A stretch of DNA of 51,052 bases from Streptomyces galbus (GCF_005280195.1 NZ_SZPR01000037.1:1-51052), one strand, 5' to 3'; shown: positions 1-8,695, counted from the stretch's first letter. Notes: generated from the letters alone by a model not told the origin. Made by a program: numbers and translations.

Positions 1-1432
1 GGGCGGCGGTGTCGTTCCACCGTTCCACCACCCGCACCCGCTCCTCCGCGTCGCACACGTCCAGCTCCGCGACCGTCCGTCCCGCGGGTCCGGTCACCAC
101 GGCCGACAGCAGGTGCACGAACGACCTGCGGTAGGCCGCCAGGTCCACGGACCCGGCCTGCGCGGCGTCCAGCGTGAAGTCGAAGCGCAGACCTCCGCCG
201 TCGCCGATCGTCACGGACAACGTCAGATCGTCCGCCGTGCCCCCGGTCGACAGCAGGTGGCTCACCGCGGGCAGACCGGCGAACGTGGTGCGCTCGTCCA
301 ACGGCACGATGTTGACCACCGGACCGAACCGGCTGCGGCCGCGCGCCGGCCAGCCCAGGTCACGCAGCAGGTCGGTGTCGGCGTACCGCTGGTGCCACTG
401 CGCGCGCAGGCTCTGTGCGGCCACCCGGGCGGCCAGGTCCTCGCACGTCTCCCGCGGGTCGATCCCACAGCGCAGCGGCACGGTGTTGGCCGCCATGCCC
501 GGGGTGCGGTGCGAGCCCGGCGTCACCCGGCCCGGTACCGGCAGCCCCAGCAGCACGTCGGAGCCGCCCGCCCACAGCCCGCGGTGCAGCACCGCCACCG
601 CCAGCAGCGCCTGTTGCCAGGTCACCCGGGACCGCTCCGCGAAGCCGTCCAGGGCGTCGCGCAGCCGCCGGTCGACCTCGGAGACGTCCCGCACGATCCC
701 GGAGGCCGGGCCGTGCGCGGCGGTCCCGTCGGACGCCGAGTCCCGCGCCGGAGTGTCGCCGGTGCCGCCCGCCGTGGCTGAGGCCGCGGAGGCGGCCGGT
801 CCGCCGGGCGGTTCGGCACCCTCCATGAGGCGGGCCCAGTACGCCCGGTCCCTGCGCCGGGCCGCCGAACCGGCGTACGCGGCCTGTTCGTCCAGCAGTA
901 CGGCGAACGACCCGTACGGCGTGCCCCCGTCGCCGCCGGCGGCCAGGGCGGTGTAGATCTCGGCGGCCCGCCGGCGCTGGATCGAGGCGCTGTACCCGTC
1001 GTGCACCAGGTGGTGCACGCGGTGGTACCAGATGAAGTGCTCGTCGCCGAGGCGGAAGAGCAAGTGGGTGAAGAGCGGGCCGAGTTCGAGGTCCGGCGGG
1101 GACGCGAGGTCGGCCCGCATCGTGCGCATCGCCGCCGCGGCGGGATCGGGCTCCCCGCTGACGTCGTACAGGCGCGGGGTGAAGTCCGCCTCGGCGGCGA
1201 AGTACTGCTGCGGGACGCCGTCGGCCTCGGTGAACCGCAGCCGGGTGGTCTCGTCCTCGGCCACCAGGGCCGCGACCGTCGCCCGGAGCAGCTCCGGGTC
1301 GGCGGGACCCAGGATGTCCAGGTAACCGCCCATGTTGAAGACGGGGTTGGCGGGGTCGAGGCGCTGGGCGTACCACACGCCCGCCTGAGCGGGACTGAGC
1401 GGCCGTCGTACTCCGGCTGCCGGAGCGGACAT
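1..1432 (-). CDS. Nonribosomal peptide synthetase, N-terminal condensation domain (partial, runs off left edge)
   Basis: The protein opens directly with a condensation domain (PLSPAQAGVWYAQRLDP near residue 10) and carries the catalytic HHxxxDG motif as HHLVHDG at about 1000-1020. The last visible residues, ending ERVRVVERWNDTAA, are the usual bridge from a C domain into an adenylation domain, so at least C-A is expected; the gene continues beyond base 1. The ATG at 1432 has GGGAG seven bases upstream. The ACP gene ends 36 bp upstream on the same strand, with KAS III before that. A C domain at the very start of the first module is typical of lipopeptide synthetases, where it joins an acyl group to the first amino acid. 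That acyl role is inference; the NRPS identity is firm. Confidence 0.9.
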   Translation of the reverse strand, partial: MSAPAAGVRRPLSPAQAGVWYAQRLDPANPVFNMGGYLDILGPADPELLRATVAALVAEDETTRLRFTEADGVPQQYFAAEADFTPRLYDVSGEPDPAAAAMRTMRADLASPPDLELGPLFTHLLFRLGDEHFIWYHRVHHLVHDGYSASIQRRRAAEIYTALAAGGDGGTPYGSFAVLLDEQAAYAGSAARRRDRAYWARLMEGAEPPGGPAASAASATAGGTGDTPARDSASDGTAAHGPASGIVRDVSEVDRRLRDALDGFAERSRVTWQQALLAVAVLHRGLWAGGSDVLLGLPVPGRVTPGSHRTPGMAANTVPLRCGIDPRETCEDLAARVAAQSLRAQWHQRYADTDLLRDLGWPARGRSRFGPVVNIVPLDERTTFAGLPAVSHLLSTGGTADDLTLSVTIGDGGGLRFDFTLDAAQAGSVDLAAYRRSFVHLLSAVVTGPAGRTVAELDVCDAEERVRVVERWNDTAA

Positions 1433-1468
1433 AGGAGTTCTCCCTGTGCTTCGGTGGATGGGCCCGGG

Positions 1469-1732
1469 TCACTGCCGCCGCAGGACGGCGTCGAGGATGT
1501 CCCGCACCGTGGTGATGCCGGTGACCTCGGCGTCCTTCAGCTGGAAGCCGAAGCGCTTCTCGACCTGCACGAGGATCTCCACGACGGACATCGAGTCGAT
1601 GCCGAGGTCGGCGCCGAGGGCGGCGTCCAGGGTGATGGGGGCGTCGGTCTCCGCGACCGCCTCCTGGATCGTCGTGCTGATCTGCTCGAGGACGGCGGAG
1701 GTGTCGGCGGCGGGGGCTTCGGCGGTGGTCAT
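1469..1732 (-). CDS. Acyl carrier protein
   Basis: This 87-residue protein has the carrier-protein signature LGIDSMSVVE, where Ser47 would carry phosphopantetheine, followed by the acidic helix II expected for partner docking. The ATG is preceded by AGGAG at six bases. It is 36 bp upstream of the NRPS start and shares its strand, so the two are almost surely co-transcribed. With the KAS III gene upstream, it could carry a short acyl chain that the first NRPS condensation domain takes up. That pairing is inferred from gene order. It is a discrete ACP and not a PCP, judging from its acidic character and neighbours. Confidence 0.92.
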   Translation of the reverse strand: MTTAEAPAADTSAVLEQISTTIQEAVAETDAPITLDAALGADLGIDSMSVVEILVQVEKRFGFQLKDAEVTGITTVRDILDAVLRRQ

Positions 1733-2056
1733 GGGTCTCTCCTGTCGGTTCTCGCCGGGCGGGGTCGCCCGGCGGGGGAGGGGTGCGTGGACGGGGTGGG
1801 GCGTGCGGGACGCCGACGCGGCGCGGGTGCGCTGCGTGCGGTGGCCTGTGGGACGAGGGCGGAAGGGTTTCGCCCGGCGTCCCGCGGACGGGGTTGTCCG
1901 ACGGCCCTACGAGCGGCTGCCGGGCGGGCCGGGAGGTTCAGGTGGTGGTGAGACAGCGGTCAGGTGGGGTCAGGTGGTCGGCGCGAGCCGCGGCTTCCGT
2001 GAGTGGTCAGGTGGTCGGCGCAGGTCGTGGCTGCCGTCGGTTGTCGGGCGGACGGC
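1733..2056. other. Intergenic region with decayed copies of the KAS III gene end
   Basis: No credible gene is seen in these 324 bases. The right half (about 1937-2056) holds several copies of a TCAGGTGGT-type unit. A 16-bp exact repeat lies at 1969-1984 and 2006-2021 with a 37-bp period, and the same TCAGG-GGT pattern marks the KAS III stop codon at 2057-2066. The left part (1742-1935) is GC-rich without clear structure. Confidence 0.5.
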
Positions 2057-3088
2057 TCAGGCGGTGGCTTCCGTGCCCACCGCGATGTCGGGCCAGACCA
2101 GGGTCGTGGCGCCCCAGGTCGCCCCGCCGCCGAAGCCGGCCAGGACCACCTTGGCGCCGGGCCGCAGCGCACCGCTTTCCAGCGCGTCGACGAGCGCGAG
2201 GGGGATGGAAGCGGCCGAGGTGTTGGCCACCCGGTCGACGTTGCTGAACGCCTTCTCGGGCGGCAGGCCGACCTCGCCCGCGGTCGCGGTGAGGATCCGC
2301 TCGTTGGCCTGGTGCGCCACCAGCAGGTCCACGTCGTCCACGGTCCACCCGGTGCGGGCGACGACGTCCCGGGCGGCCTGTGCCATCCGTTGCACCGCGT
2401 GCCGGAAGACGAGCCGGCCCTCCATGCGCAGATAGCTCGCGACCGGGTCCGGCGCCACCCCCGCGGCGCGCTGCCGCGAGCCGCCGGACGGGGTGATCAG
2501 CGTGTCCAGGAGAGACCCGTCGCTGCCGGTGGTCTGGGCGAGCAGCCCGCCCGGTTCGTCGGGCGACCCGGCGCGCAGGACGACCGCGCCGGCGCCGTCG
2601 CCGAAGATCGGGGCCGTCACCGGGTCGTCGTGGTCGACGATGGTGGAGATGGCGTCGGCACCGATGACCAGGCCGCTGCGGAACGCGCCCGAGGCGATCA
2701 GCCCGGTGCCCGCCGACAGGCCGTAGACGAAGCCGGAGCACGCGGCGTTGAGGTCGAAGGCGGTGACGGTGCCGAGGCCCAGCCGGGTCGCCACCGACGG
2801 GGCGGTGGACGGGAACGTGTGGTCGGGGGTGCAGGTCGCCAGGATGACGAAGTCGACGTCCGGGTCGCCGCACGCGGCCAGCGCCCGCCGCCCGGCCCGG
2901 ACGGCCAGGTCGGAGGTGGCTTCGCCGGGGGCCAGCACGTACCGCTGCTCGATCCCGGTGCGGACGCGGATCCAGTCGGGGGTGACGTCCAGACGCCGGG
3001 CCAGTTCGTCGTTCTTGACCAGGCGGTCGGCCGTGACGGCTCCGATGCCGGCGATGACGGCCGTGACGCCGCCCGTGCCGGAGCGCAT
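2057..3088 (-). CDS. 3-oxoacyl-ACP synthase III (KAS III / FabH-like)
   Basis: The product has the thiolase-fold KAS III layout and a complete catalytic triad: Cys117 in AACSGF, His259 in AHQAN and Asn289 in ANTSAAS. It would condense an acyl-CoA primer with malonyl-ACP, or transfer an acyl group. The ATG at 3088 gives 343 residues, the family's normal size. A TTG at 3100 in the same frame sits four bases after AAGGAGG, whereas the ATG is 16 bases after it, so the TTG is a real alternative start. The gene follows the XRE/NB-ARC regulator on the same strand. The ACP lies downstream across a repeat-rich gap. Not the housekeeping fabH, which normally sits with fabD and acpP; a secondary-metabolism copy is likely. 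Confidence 0.9.
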   Translation of the reverse strand: MRSGTGGVTAVIAGIGAVTADRLVKNDELARRLDVTPDWIRVRTGIEQRYVLAPGEATSDLAVRAGRRALAACGDPDVDFVILATCTPDHTFPSTAPSVATRLGLGTVTAFDLNAACSGFVYGLSAGTGLIASGAFRSGLVIGADAISTIVDHDDPVTAPIFGDGAGAVVLRAGSPDEPGGLLAQTTGSDGSLLDTLITPSGGSRQRAAGVAPDPVASYLRMEGRLVFRHAVQRMAQAARDVVARTGWTVDDVDLLVAHQANERILTATAGEVGLPPEKAFSNVDRVANTSAASIPLALVDALESGALRPGAKVVLAGFGGGATWGATTLVWPDIAVGTEATA

Positions 3089-3152
3089 GTCTTGGGACAA
3101 GGGTCCTCCTTGGGCCTGAGGCGTTCTTCCGGCCGGGCCCGACGCGTTGCCG

Positions 3153-4586
3153 TCAGTGGGCCGAAGACCGTGGAAGCCCATCGAATACCGGCGCCGCGGC
3201 CCCCAGCGGCAGTTCCTCCGGCACTCCGGGAGCAGCTGTGGCGGCGGGCCGCTCGACCCCGTCCCGCCACACCGCCCGGACCAGCTGCAGCACCTGGAAC
3301 CGGGAGCGGCCCGGCCGGTGACCGGGCCGCACCACGCCCCTCAGCAGCAGGTCGCGCACCAGGCGCCCGCACTCGGGCAGCGTGCGCCCGGTGAGCGCCA
3401 TCACGTCCTCCAGGCCGAACTCGCCGTCCCCGGCGCACACCGCGTCCAGCAGGTCGCGCCGGCCGGGGTCCAGGTCCCGCAGGCCCCGTTCCAGGCAGGC
3501 GCGCAGCCGGGCGCCCTCCCGGGCGTCCGTGAGGTGGTCGAGCAGGGCGCCGGGGTCGCTCGCCAGGCACTCGCGCAGGGTCTCCACGTCGTAGACGACC
3601 AGCCAGTCGGCGGCCGCGCGCAGCGCCAGAGGCAGTCCGTCGAGGTGCCGGCAGATGTCGGCGACCGCGCCCGCGGTCCCCGCGTCCAGGACGAAGTCCG
3701 GTTGTACCCGGCGCGCTTGGGCCACGAAGAGCTGGACGGCCGGCATGCCCGCCAGCTCCTCGGCGTCGGCCGCCGCACTGTCTGCGGCGTCGTCCGGCGT
3801 GGTGAGTGGGGCCAGCAGGAACACCCGCTCGCCGGGGGCCTCCGACGGGCGGTCCGAGGTGATCAGCACCCGCAGGTGCGGGCACTGGCGCAGGAGGCGG
3901 GTGAGCCGGTCGGAGTGGGGCCGGTCGGGGGCGCCGTCGACCACCAGCACCGTCGGGTGGTCGCCGACCAGCTCCAGGAAGGGCGCGGGATCGGCGTCCG
4001 CCGTGGCCAGCAGGTGCTCCACGAGGGCGCGCACGGGCCCGGCGTACTCCTCCCCGTCCGGGTCGGACCGGTACTCGCCGGCGGTCCCGGGCACGGCGTG
4101 CCAGAGCACGGGCAGCTCCGCCTCCCCGTGCAGCCGGGCCGCGACCTCCAGGGCCAGCCGCGTCTTGCCCACACCGCTCAACCCCACCACCGTCACGAGG
4201 CGTTCGGCGCCGGAGACGAGTTCATCGGTGAGCACCCGCGCCTCGGCGTCCCGCCCGAACAGCGGGTGCGTCGCCTGCGGGGGCACGGGCGGCGCGGTCA
4301 CGAACCGCTCGTGCAACGCGGCCGAGCGGCGGCCCTGGTGCGCCGCGGACTCCAGGTCGGCCCGGGCCTTGGGCCCCAGCCGCAGACCGTCGGCTATCAG
4401 CCGTACGGTGTCCGTGCGCGGCCGGGTGGCGCGCCCCTGCTCCAGGTCCCGGATGGCCCGGACGCTGATCGTCGACAGGTCGGCCAGCTCGCGCTGGGTC
4501 AGACCGATCCGCAGGCGGTGGCGGCGCATGAGGCTTCCGAACTGCGGCGGAACGTCGGCGGTTCCGGGTGCGGCGCTCGTGGTCAT
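3153..4586 (-). CDS. XRE-family HTH regulator with NB-ARC ATPase domain
   Basis: Residues about 15-70 form a Cro/C1-type helix-turn-helix (LTQRELADLSTISVRAIRDL). An NB-ARC type ATPase follows, with Walker A GLSGVGKT at 135-142 and Walker B VLVVDG at 213-218. The remainder is helical and has no obvious TPR array. This is a STAND-type transcription factor, in which nucleotide binding usually gates activity. The ATG at 4586 is preceded by AGGGA at eight bases; a longer reading to 4673 is possible but lacks a ribosome site. It lies 52-64 bp upstream of KAS III on the same strand. Its upstream region holds the heptad repeats described separately, so it may itself be controlled by the nearby SARP. 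Confidence 0.82.
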   Translation of the reverse strand: MTTSAAPGTADVPPQFGSLMRRHRLRIGLTQRELADLSTISVRAIRDLEQGRATRPRTDTVRLIADGLRLGPKARADLESAAHQGRRSAALHERFVTAPPVPPQATHPLFGRDAEARVLTDELVSGAERLVTVVGLSGVGKTRLALEVAARLHGEAELPVLWHAVPGTAGEYRSDPDGEEYAGPVRALVEHLLATADADPAPFLELVGDHPTVLVVDGAPDRPHSDRLTRLLRQCPHLRVLITSDRPSEAPGERVFLLAPLTTPDDAADSAAADAEELAGMPAVQLFVAQARRVQPDFVLDAGTAGAVADICRHLDGLPLALRAAADWLVVYDVETLRECLASDPGALLDHLTDAREGARLRACLERGLRDLDPGRRDLLDAVCAGDGEFGLEDVMALTGRTLPECGRLVRDLLLRGVVRPGHRPGRSRFQVLQLVRAVWRDGVERPAATAAPGVPEELPLGAAAPVFDGLPRSSAH

Positions 4587-4734
4587 GTCTCGGTCCCTGT
4601 CCCCTCTGGTTCGTCGTGCGAGGCCGGCGGACGACCGCCGTGCCGGTGGCCGTTCGGTCTCCTCACCCATCATTCGGGGGGCGCTATCCGGCCGACATCA
4701 CCGTGCGGACGGGCCCGAGTTAGCGCGGGGAGAC

Positions 4735-4776
4735 GTGATAGCGGCCGGTGATAGCGCCGGGATAGGCGCGGGGACG
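4735..4776 (+). promoter_or_regulatory. SARP-type heptad repeats upstream of the small exported peptide gene
   Basis: Four related 7-mers occur: GTGATAG (4735-4741), GTGATAG (4748-4754), GGGATAG (4759-4765) and GGGGACG (4770-4776). The last three begin exactly 11 bp apart. SARP-family activators are known to bind direct heptads with 11-bp spacing. The same GTGATAG/GCGATAG pair recurs at 8911-8928. Which gene is controlled is inferred: 4866 to the right or 4586 to the left. Confidence 0.6.
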
Positions 4777-4865
4777 GTGCCGGAATTCCGCTGCTTCCTA
4801 AGTTGAAGTCATCGCAGCGAACGGAACTGCGAAGCCCCCGAAGGACCGATGAAGGGACACCTCCC

Positions 4866-5075
4866 ATGCGCATCGCCCAGGCTCTCCGGATCACCGTCGC
4901 CACCACCGCCCTGGCCGGCACGCTGCTGCTGGGCGCGCAGATCGCCCACGCCGACGACCCGGCCGCGCCGACGCACACGGGGGTCTCCACCACCACCCCG
5001 GGCACCGGGGGCACCGCCGACTCCGTCGCCACCCCCTCGCCCACGGCCACCACGGGCAACAACCCCTGGGACTGA
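4866..5075 (+). CDS. Small exported peptide, Thr/Pro-rich, function unknown
   Basis: This 69-residue product has a clear Sec signal peptide: basic MRIAQALRI, a hydrophobic stretch, then cleavage after AQIAHA. What remains is a mature part of about 40 residues rich in Thr, Pro, Gly and Ala, with no cysteine, ending in NNPWD. The ATG has AAGGGA eight bases upstream. It is the only rightward gene in the first 8.9 kb and is preceded by SARP-type heptads. It may be a signalling or wall-associated peptide or a short secreted precursor; no family was recognised. The low-complexity tail could equally mean an unimportant exported peptide. Confidence 0.65.
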   Translation: MRIAQALRITVATTALAGTLLLGAQIAHADDPAAPTHTGVSTTTPGTGGTADSVATPSPTATTGNNPWD

Positions 5076-5479
5076 CCCGGCCGTAGGGCCGCCATCTTCG
5101 ACCGACCGCCTCCTGGCCGCCCTCGACAGGGCCCCACCGGGCCAGGAGCCAGCCATCGGGCGTCCCTCGAGCAGACGCCCCGATCGGGCCGAGGCCTCCA
5201 CCCGGCCGATCTCCGAACGTCGTCGGGCTGGGCCACATCAGGCGCCCCTGCAGGAGCCGCCGACCGCCCCCCGTCAGGAGCCTCTCTAGGAGCCGCCGAC
5301 CGACCCCCGTCAGGCGCCTCTCTGGAAGCCGCCGACCGGCCCCCGTGAGCCGGCTCCCCTCTTGGGGTCGCCGATCACCCCCGTCAGCCGCCCCGACCGG
5401 GCCTGCCGACCCCCCCGCCAGCCGCCCCTCCGGGCGTCGCCGAAGCCCCCCGTCAGCCGCCCTCCAGTCGGCCCTGCTG
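5076..5479. other. Gene-free stretch between the small exported peptide and the SARP gene
   Basis: No gene is supported here. The first 150 bases show no feature that was recognised. From about 5235 to 5475 the sequence is a degenerate tandem repeat, listed separately. The genes on both sides end here (convergent), so part of it may serve as a transcription end. Confidence 0.5.
5235..5475. repeat. Degenerate 36-bp tandem repeat
   Basis: Two near-identical 36-bp units lie at 5252-5287 and 5288-5323. A 39-bp variant follows at 5324-5362, and further diverged copies run to about 5475, with a partial copy before 5252. Each unit carries a GCCGCCGACCG block followed by CCCCCGTCAG. Several contain the 8-bp palindrome AGGCGCCT or a variant of it. 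The unit length is a multiple of three but no reading frame here looks like a gene. Confidence 0.75.
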
Positions 5480-8400
5480 TCAGGCCGGCCCGTCCCCCGG
5501 AAGCAACGAGGACGCCTGACCGTACGACCCGGCCGGCAACGGCAAGGACGGTGCGGGCGTCGTGAAGTCCTGAGGCGTGAGGCGCGCGACCGGCGCGGTG
5601 GCCGCGAGGTCCGTCCGGTGCCGCGGTGCCGGCACCCCGGCCGCCCCCTGCTCGACCGGCGCCAACAGAGCCTCCGCCTCCTGCAGTTCGCGGGACATCC
5701 CCCGGTCCCGGAAGGTCGCCACGGCCGCCTGAAGCAGGTCCGCGGTGGCGCCCGTACCGCCCGGGCCGTCGCCGAGGCGCGCCAGGTCCAGGCGGACCAC
5801 GGCCGCGCCGCCGACGTCCATGATCTGCTCCCGCACCGCGAGGGCCCGCTCCAGCAGCTCCCGCGCCTGGGGCAGGCGTCCCATCCGCACGTGTGCGTCA
5901 CCGAGGTCCCGCAGCAGGTGCCCCTCGCCGATGACGTCCCCGCTCTCCCGCACCATGTGCAGGACCTCGCTGAACGTCTGCGCCGCCCGCTCGTGTTCGC
6001 CCCGCTGCACGAGCACCTGGCCGACCCGGCGTAAGGCGCGGGCCTGTCCGCCGGTGTAGCCGACGGAGCGGAACACCTCCAGCGCCTCCTCCAGTTGCAT
6101 GTGCGCCTCCGCGGTGCGGCCCCGGCGCATCCAGATGTGGGCCCGCTGGGTCAGCACGATCGCCCGCCCCACCACGTCGCCGCCGCGCTCGAAGTCGCGC
6201 AGGGCGTGCGCGTACAGGTCGAGCGCCTGGTCGTCGTCACCCTGGAAGCGGGCGAGCAGCGCCAGGTCGCGGCGGCACAGCGCCCGGCCGCTCGCGTCCC
6301 CCAGCCGGTCGAAGAGGTCCAGGGCCGACGTCAACGAGGCCTGACTCTGCGCGGCCTGACGGCGGCTCAGGTAGAGGGTGCCCATCGAGGTGAGCAGCGC
6401 CGCCGTGCCGCGCAGGTTGCCCGCGCGGCGCGCCGCCTCCAGTGCGACGGTGTGCGTGCGCTCCCACTGGTCGAGGTAGCCGCGGGCCTCGAACAGGGTC
6501 ACCAGCGTCGTCGCCAGGTCCCAGGCCAGCTCGTCCAGCCCCTCCTGGGCCGCGTGCTCCACGGCGTGGCACAGGTTGGCCTGCTCCTGGTCCATCCACT
6601 CCAGCGGATCGGCGAGCAGCGCGTCGACGTACGCGGCGGGCGGGTGCCAGCGGCGGGCGCGGCCGTGCAGCACCGTGTAGTCGCCGCCGTAGATCTTGCT
6701 GTGCGCGCGTTCGGCCAGCGCCAGCCAGCCGCCCAGCATGCGTTCGACGGCGGCCGTGCGCTCCTGCTCGTCGCCGTGCGCGACGAGCAGGTCCCGGGCG
6801 AACACCCGGATGATCTCGTGGAAGCGGTACCGGAACTCCCCGGTGTGCTCCACGCCGACCACGTCGAGCATCTGCACGTCGACGAGGGGTTCCAGCAGGT
6901 CGGACGGGTAGGGGCGGTTGTCGTCGAGCAGTGCGCCCGCCAGCCAGCCGGGCAGCGCCGGGCCGTGGGCGAGGGAGAGCAGGCGCAGCAGGCGCTGCTC
7001 GGTGGCGCCGAGCCCGTCGTGGGTGAGGGACAGGCTGGCGCGCATGGTCATCTCACCGTGGGTGAGTTCGTCCAGCCGGTTCCGCTCGTTGGCGAGCCGG
7101 TGCAGCATCGAGGCCAGCGACCAGTGCGGGCGCGCGGCCAGCCGGGCGGCGACGATCCGCAGGGCCAGCGGCAGGCCGCCCACCGTGCGCACCAGCGCCT
7201 GCGCCGCCTCGCCCTCGGCCGCGACCCGCTCGGGCCCGATGATCCGCCCGAGGAGTTCCTGCGCCTGGCCGGTGTCGAGGACGTCGAGTTCGATGCGGCG
7301 CGCCCCGGGCACCCCGGTGATCCGGGTGCGGCTCGTCACGATCACCGCGCAGGTGCTGGTGCCGGGCAGCAGCGGGCGGATCTGGCTCTCGCTCGCCGCG
7401 TCGTCGAGGACCACCAGCACCCGGCGGGTGGCGAGCAGCGTCCGGTACATCTCGGCCCGCTCGTCGAGGGAGTCGGGCAGCACCGGGCCGGGGATGCCGA
7501 GGGCCCGCAGGAAACGGCCCAGCACGTCCTGCGCGGAGACCGGGACCAGGCCGGTGCCCCGCAGGTCGCAGTAGAGCTGGCCGTCCGGGAAGTGCGCGGC
7601 GCTGAGCCGGTGCGCCACGTGCGTGGCGAAGGTGCTCTTGCCGATGCCGGGCTTGCCGATGATCACGGCGATCCCGACGGCGCTGCGGGTGCCGCCCTCG
7701 GCGAGCAGCGAGGTGACGGTCCCGATCAGCCCCTCGTCCCCGACGAAGTCGGCGGTGTCCGCGGGAAGCTGGTGCGGGACGCGCTCGCGGGCGGGAGCGG
7801 CGGAGGCGGCGTCCGCGCCGGACTCCGCCTCCTCCTGCTGCTCCCGGCCGTCCGGCCGGGACGAGCCGGCGGGTCTTCGCGGGGCCTCGGCCGCCTCGGG
7901 GGCCGCGCTGAGCGTCGCGTCGCCGGTGAGGATCGCCGACTCCAGCCGCTTCAGCTCCTCGCCGGGCTCGAGGCCCAGCTCCTCCAGCAGCAGGGCCCGC
8001 GCCGTGCGGTACGCCTCGAGCGCCTCGGCCTGCCGCCCCGACCGGTACAGGGCGAGCATCAGGTGACCGCGCAGCCGCTCGCGCAGCGGGTGCTCGTGGA
8101 CCAGGCGGCTGATCTCACCCACCAGTTGGTGGTGCCGGCCGAGGTCCAGCTCCAGTTGCAGATACGTTTCCACAGCGGTCAGCCGCTCTTCGTCCAACTG
8201 CAGCGCGCGACCGCGCAGCGCCTCGCTGGGCACCCCGTCCAGGCACGGTCCGCGCCACAGGGACACCGCCGAGCGCAACAGGTCGGCGGCCTCGGCGCAG
8301 CGGCCCGCACGCACCAGGCCGCGCGCCTCGGTCACCCGGGAGCCGAAGAGGCGTACGTCCAGCAGCTCGTCCGGCGCGTTCAGGACGTAGCCGGGCGCAC

Positions 8401-8695
8401 GCGTCGTGATGGGGGCCTCGACCCCGGCGTCGGTGATGGTCCGGCGCAGCCGTGACACGCAGATCTGCACCTGGGTGCGGGCCGTGCCCGGCGGGTCGTC
8501 CCCCCAGATGAGGTCGACCAGTTGGTCCGTCCCGACGACGCGGTTGGACTCCAGCAGCAGCGCCGCCAGGACGATCTCCTGGCGGCCCGGAGGGATCCGC
8601 ACATCGCCGCCGGGACCCCGCACCTCGACCGGGCCCAGGATGTTGAACACCGTCCGCTGGAGTTCGGACCGGTCCGGGACCAACGCATCGATCAT
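5480..8695 (-). CDS. SARP-family transcriptional regulator with NB-ARC and TPR domains (AfsR-like)
   Basis: The 1071-residue protein has an OmpR-type winged DNA-binding domain (about 15-100) and a bacterial transcriptional activation domain (about 105-255). An NB-ARC ATPase follows, with Walker A GKPGIGKS at 347-354 and Walker B RRVLVVLDD near 424-432. The C-terminal 350 residues form a run of TPR-like helical pairs. This is the AfsR layout: a pathway or global activator of secondary metabolism that binds direct heptads near -35. The ATG at 8695 has GGGAG four bases upstream. It is divergent from the NTF2-like gene. Heptads with 11-bp spacing occur between them and before the small exported peptide. 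Control of the NRPS genes is inferred from proximity. It is not necessarily the orthologue of AfsR. Confidence 0.93.
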   Translation of the reverse strand: MIDALVPDRSELQRTVFNILGPVEVRGPGGDVRIPPGRQEIVLAALLLESNRVVGTDQLVDLIWGDDPPGTARTQVQICVSRLRRTITDAGVEAPITTRAPGYVLNAPDELLDVRLFGSRVTEARGLVRAGRCAEAADLLRSAVSLWRGPCLDGVPSEALRGRALQLDEERLTAVETYLQLELDLGRHHQLVGEISRLVHEHPLRERLRGHLMLALYRSGRQAEALEAYRTARALLLEELGLEPGEELKRLESAILTGDATLSAAPEAAEAPRRPAGSSRPDGREQQEEAESGADAASAAPARERVPHQLPADTADFVGDEGLIGTVTSLLAEGGTRSAVGIAVIIGKPGIGKSTFATHVAHRLSAAHFPDGQLYCDLRGTGLVPVSAQDVLGRFLRALGIPGPVLPDSLDERAEMYRTLLATRRVLVVLDDAASESQIRPLLPGTSTCAVIVTSRTRITGVPGARRIELDVLDTGQAQELLGRIIGPERVAAEGEAAQALVRTVGGLPLALRIVAARLAARPHWSLASMLHRLANERNRLDELTHGEMTMRASLSLTHDGLGATEQRLLRLLSLAHGPALPGWLAGALLDDNRPYPSDLLEPLVDVQMLDVVGVEHTGEFRYRFHEIIRVFARDLLVAHGDEQERTAAVERMLGGWLALAERAHSKIYGGDYTVLHGRARRWHPPAAYVDALLADPLEWMDQEQANLCHAVEHAAQEGLDELAWDLATTLVTLFEARGYLDQWERTHTVALEAARRAGNLRGTAALLTSMGTLYLSRRQAAQSQASLTSALDLFDRLGDASGRALCRRDLALLARFQGDDDQALDLYAHALRDFERGGDVVGRAIVLTQRAHIWMRRGRTAEAHMQLEEALEVFRSVGYTGGQARALRRVGQVLVQRGEHERAAQTFSEVLHMVRESGDVIGEGHLLRDLGDAHVRMGRLPQARELLERALAVREQIMDVGGAAVVRLDLARLGDGPGGTGATADLLQAAVATFRDRGMSRELQEAEALLAPVEQGAAGVPAPRHRTDLAATAPVARLTPQDFTTPAPSLPLPAGSYGQASSLLPGDGPA

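Noticed and set aside
5235..5475. CRISPR array
   Set aside because: The 36-bp units are directly contiguous and have no unique spacers between them, and no cas genes are near.
6095..8455. A 786-codon frame opposite the SARP gene
   Set aside because: It has no domain, no ribosome site and mirrors the SARP codons in another frame.
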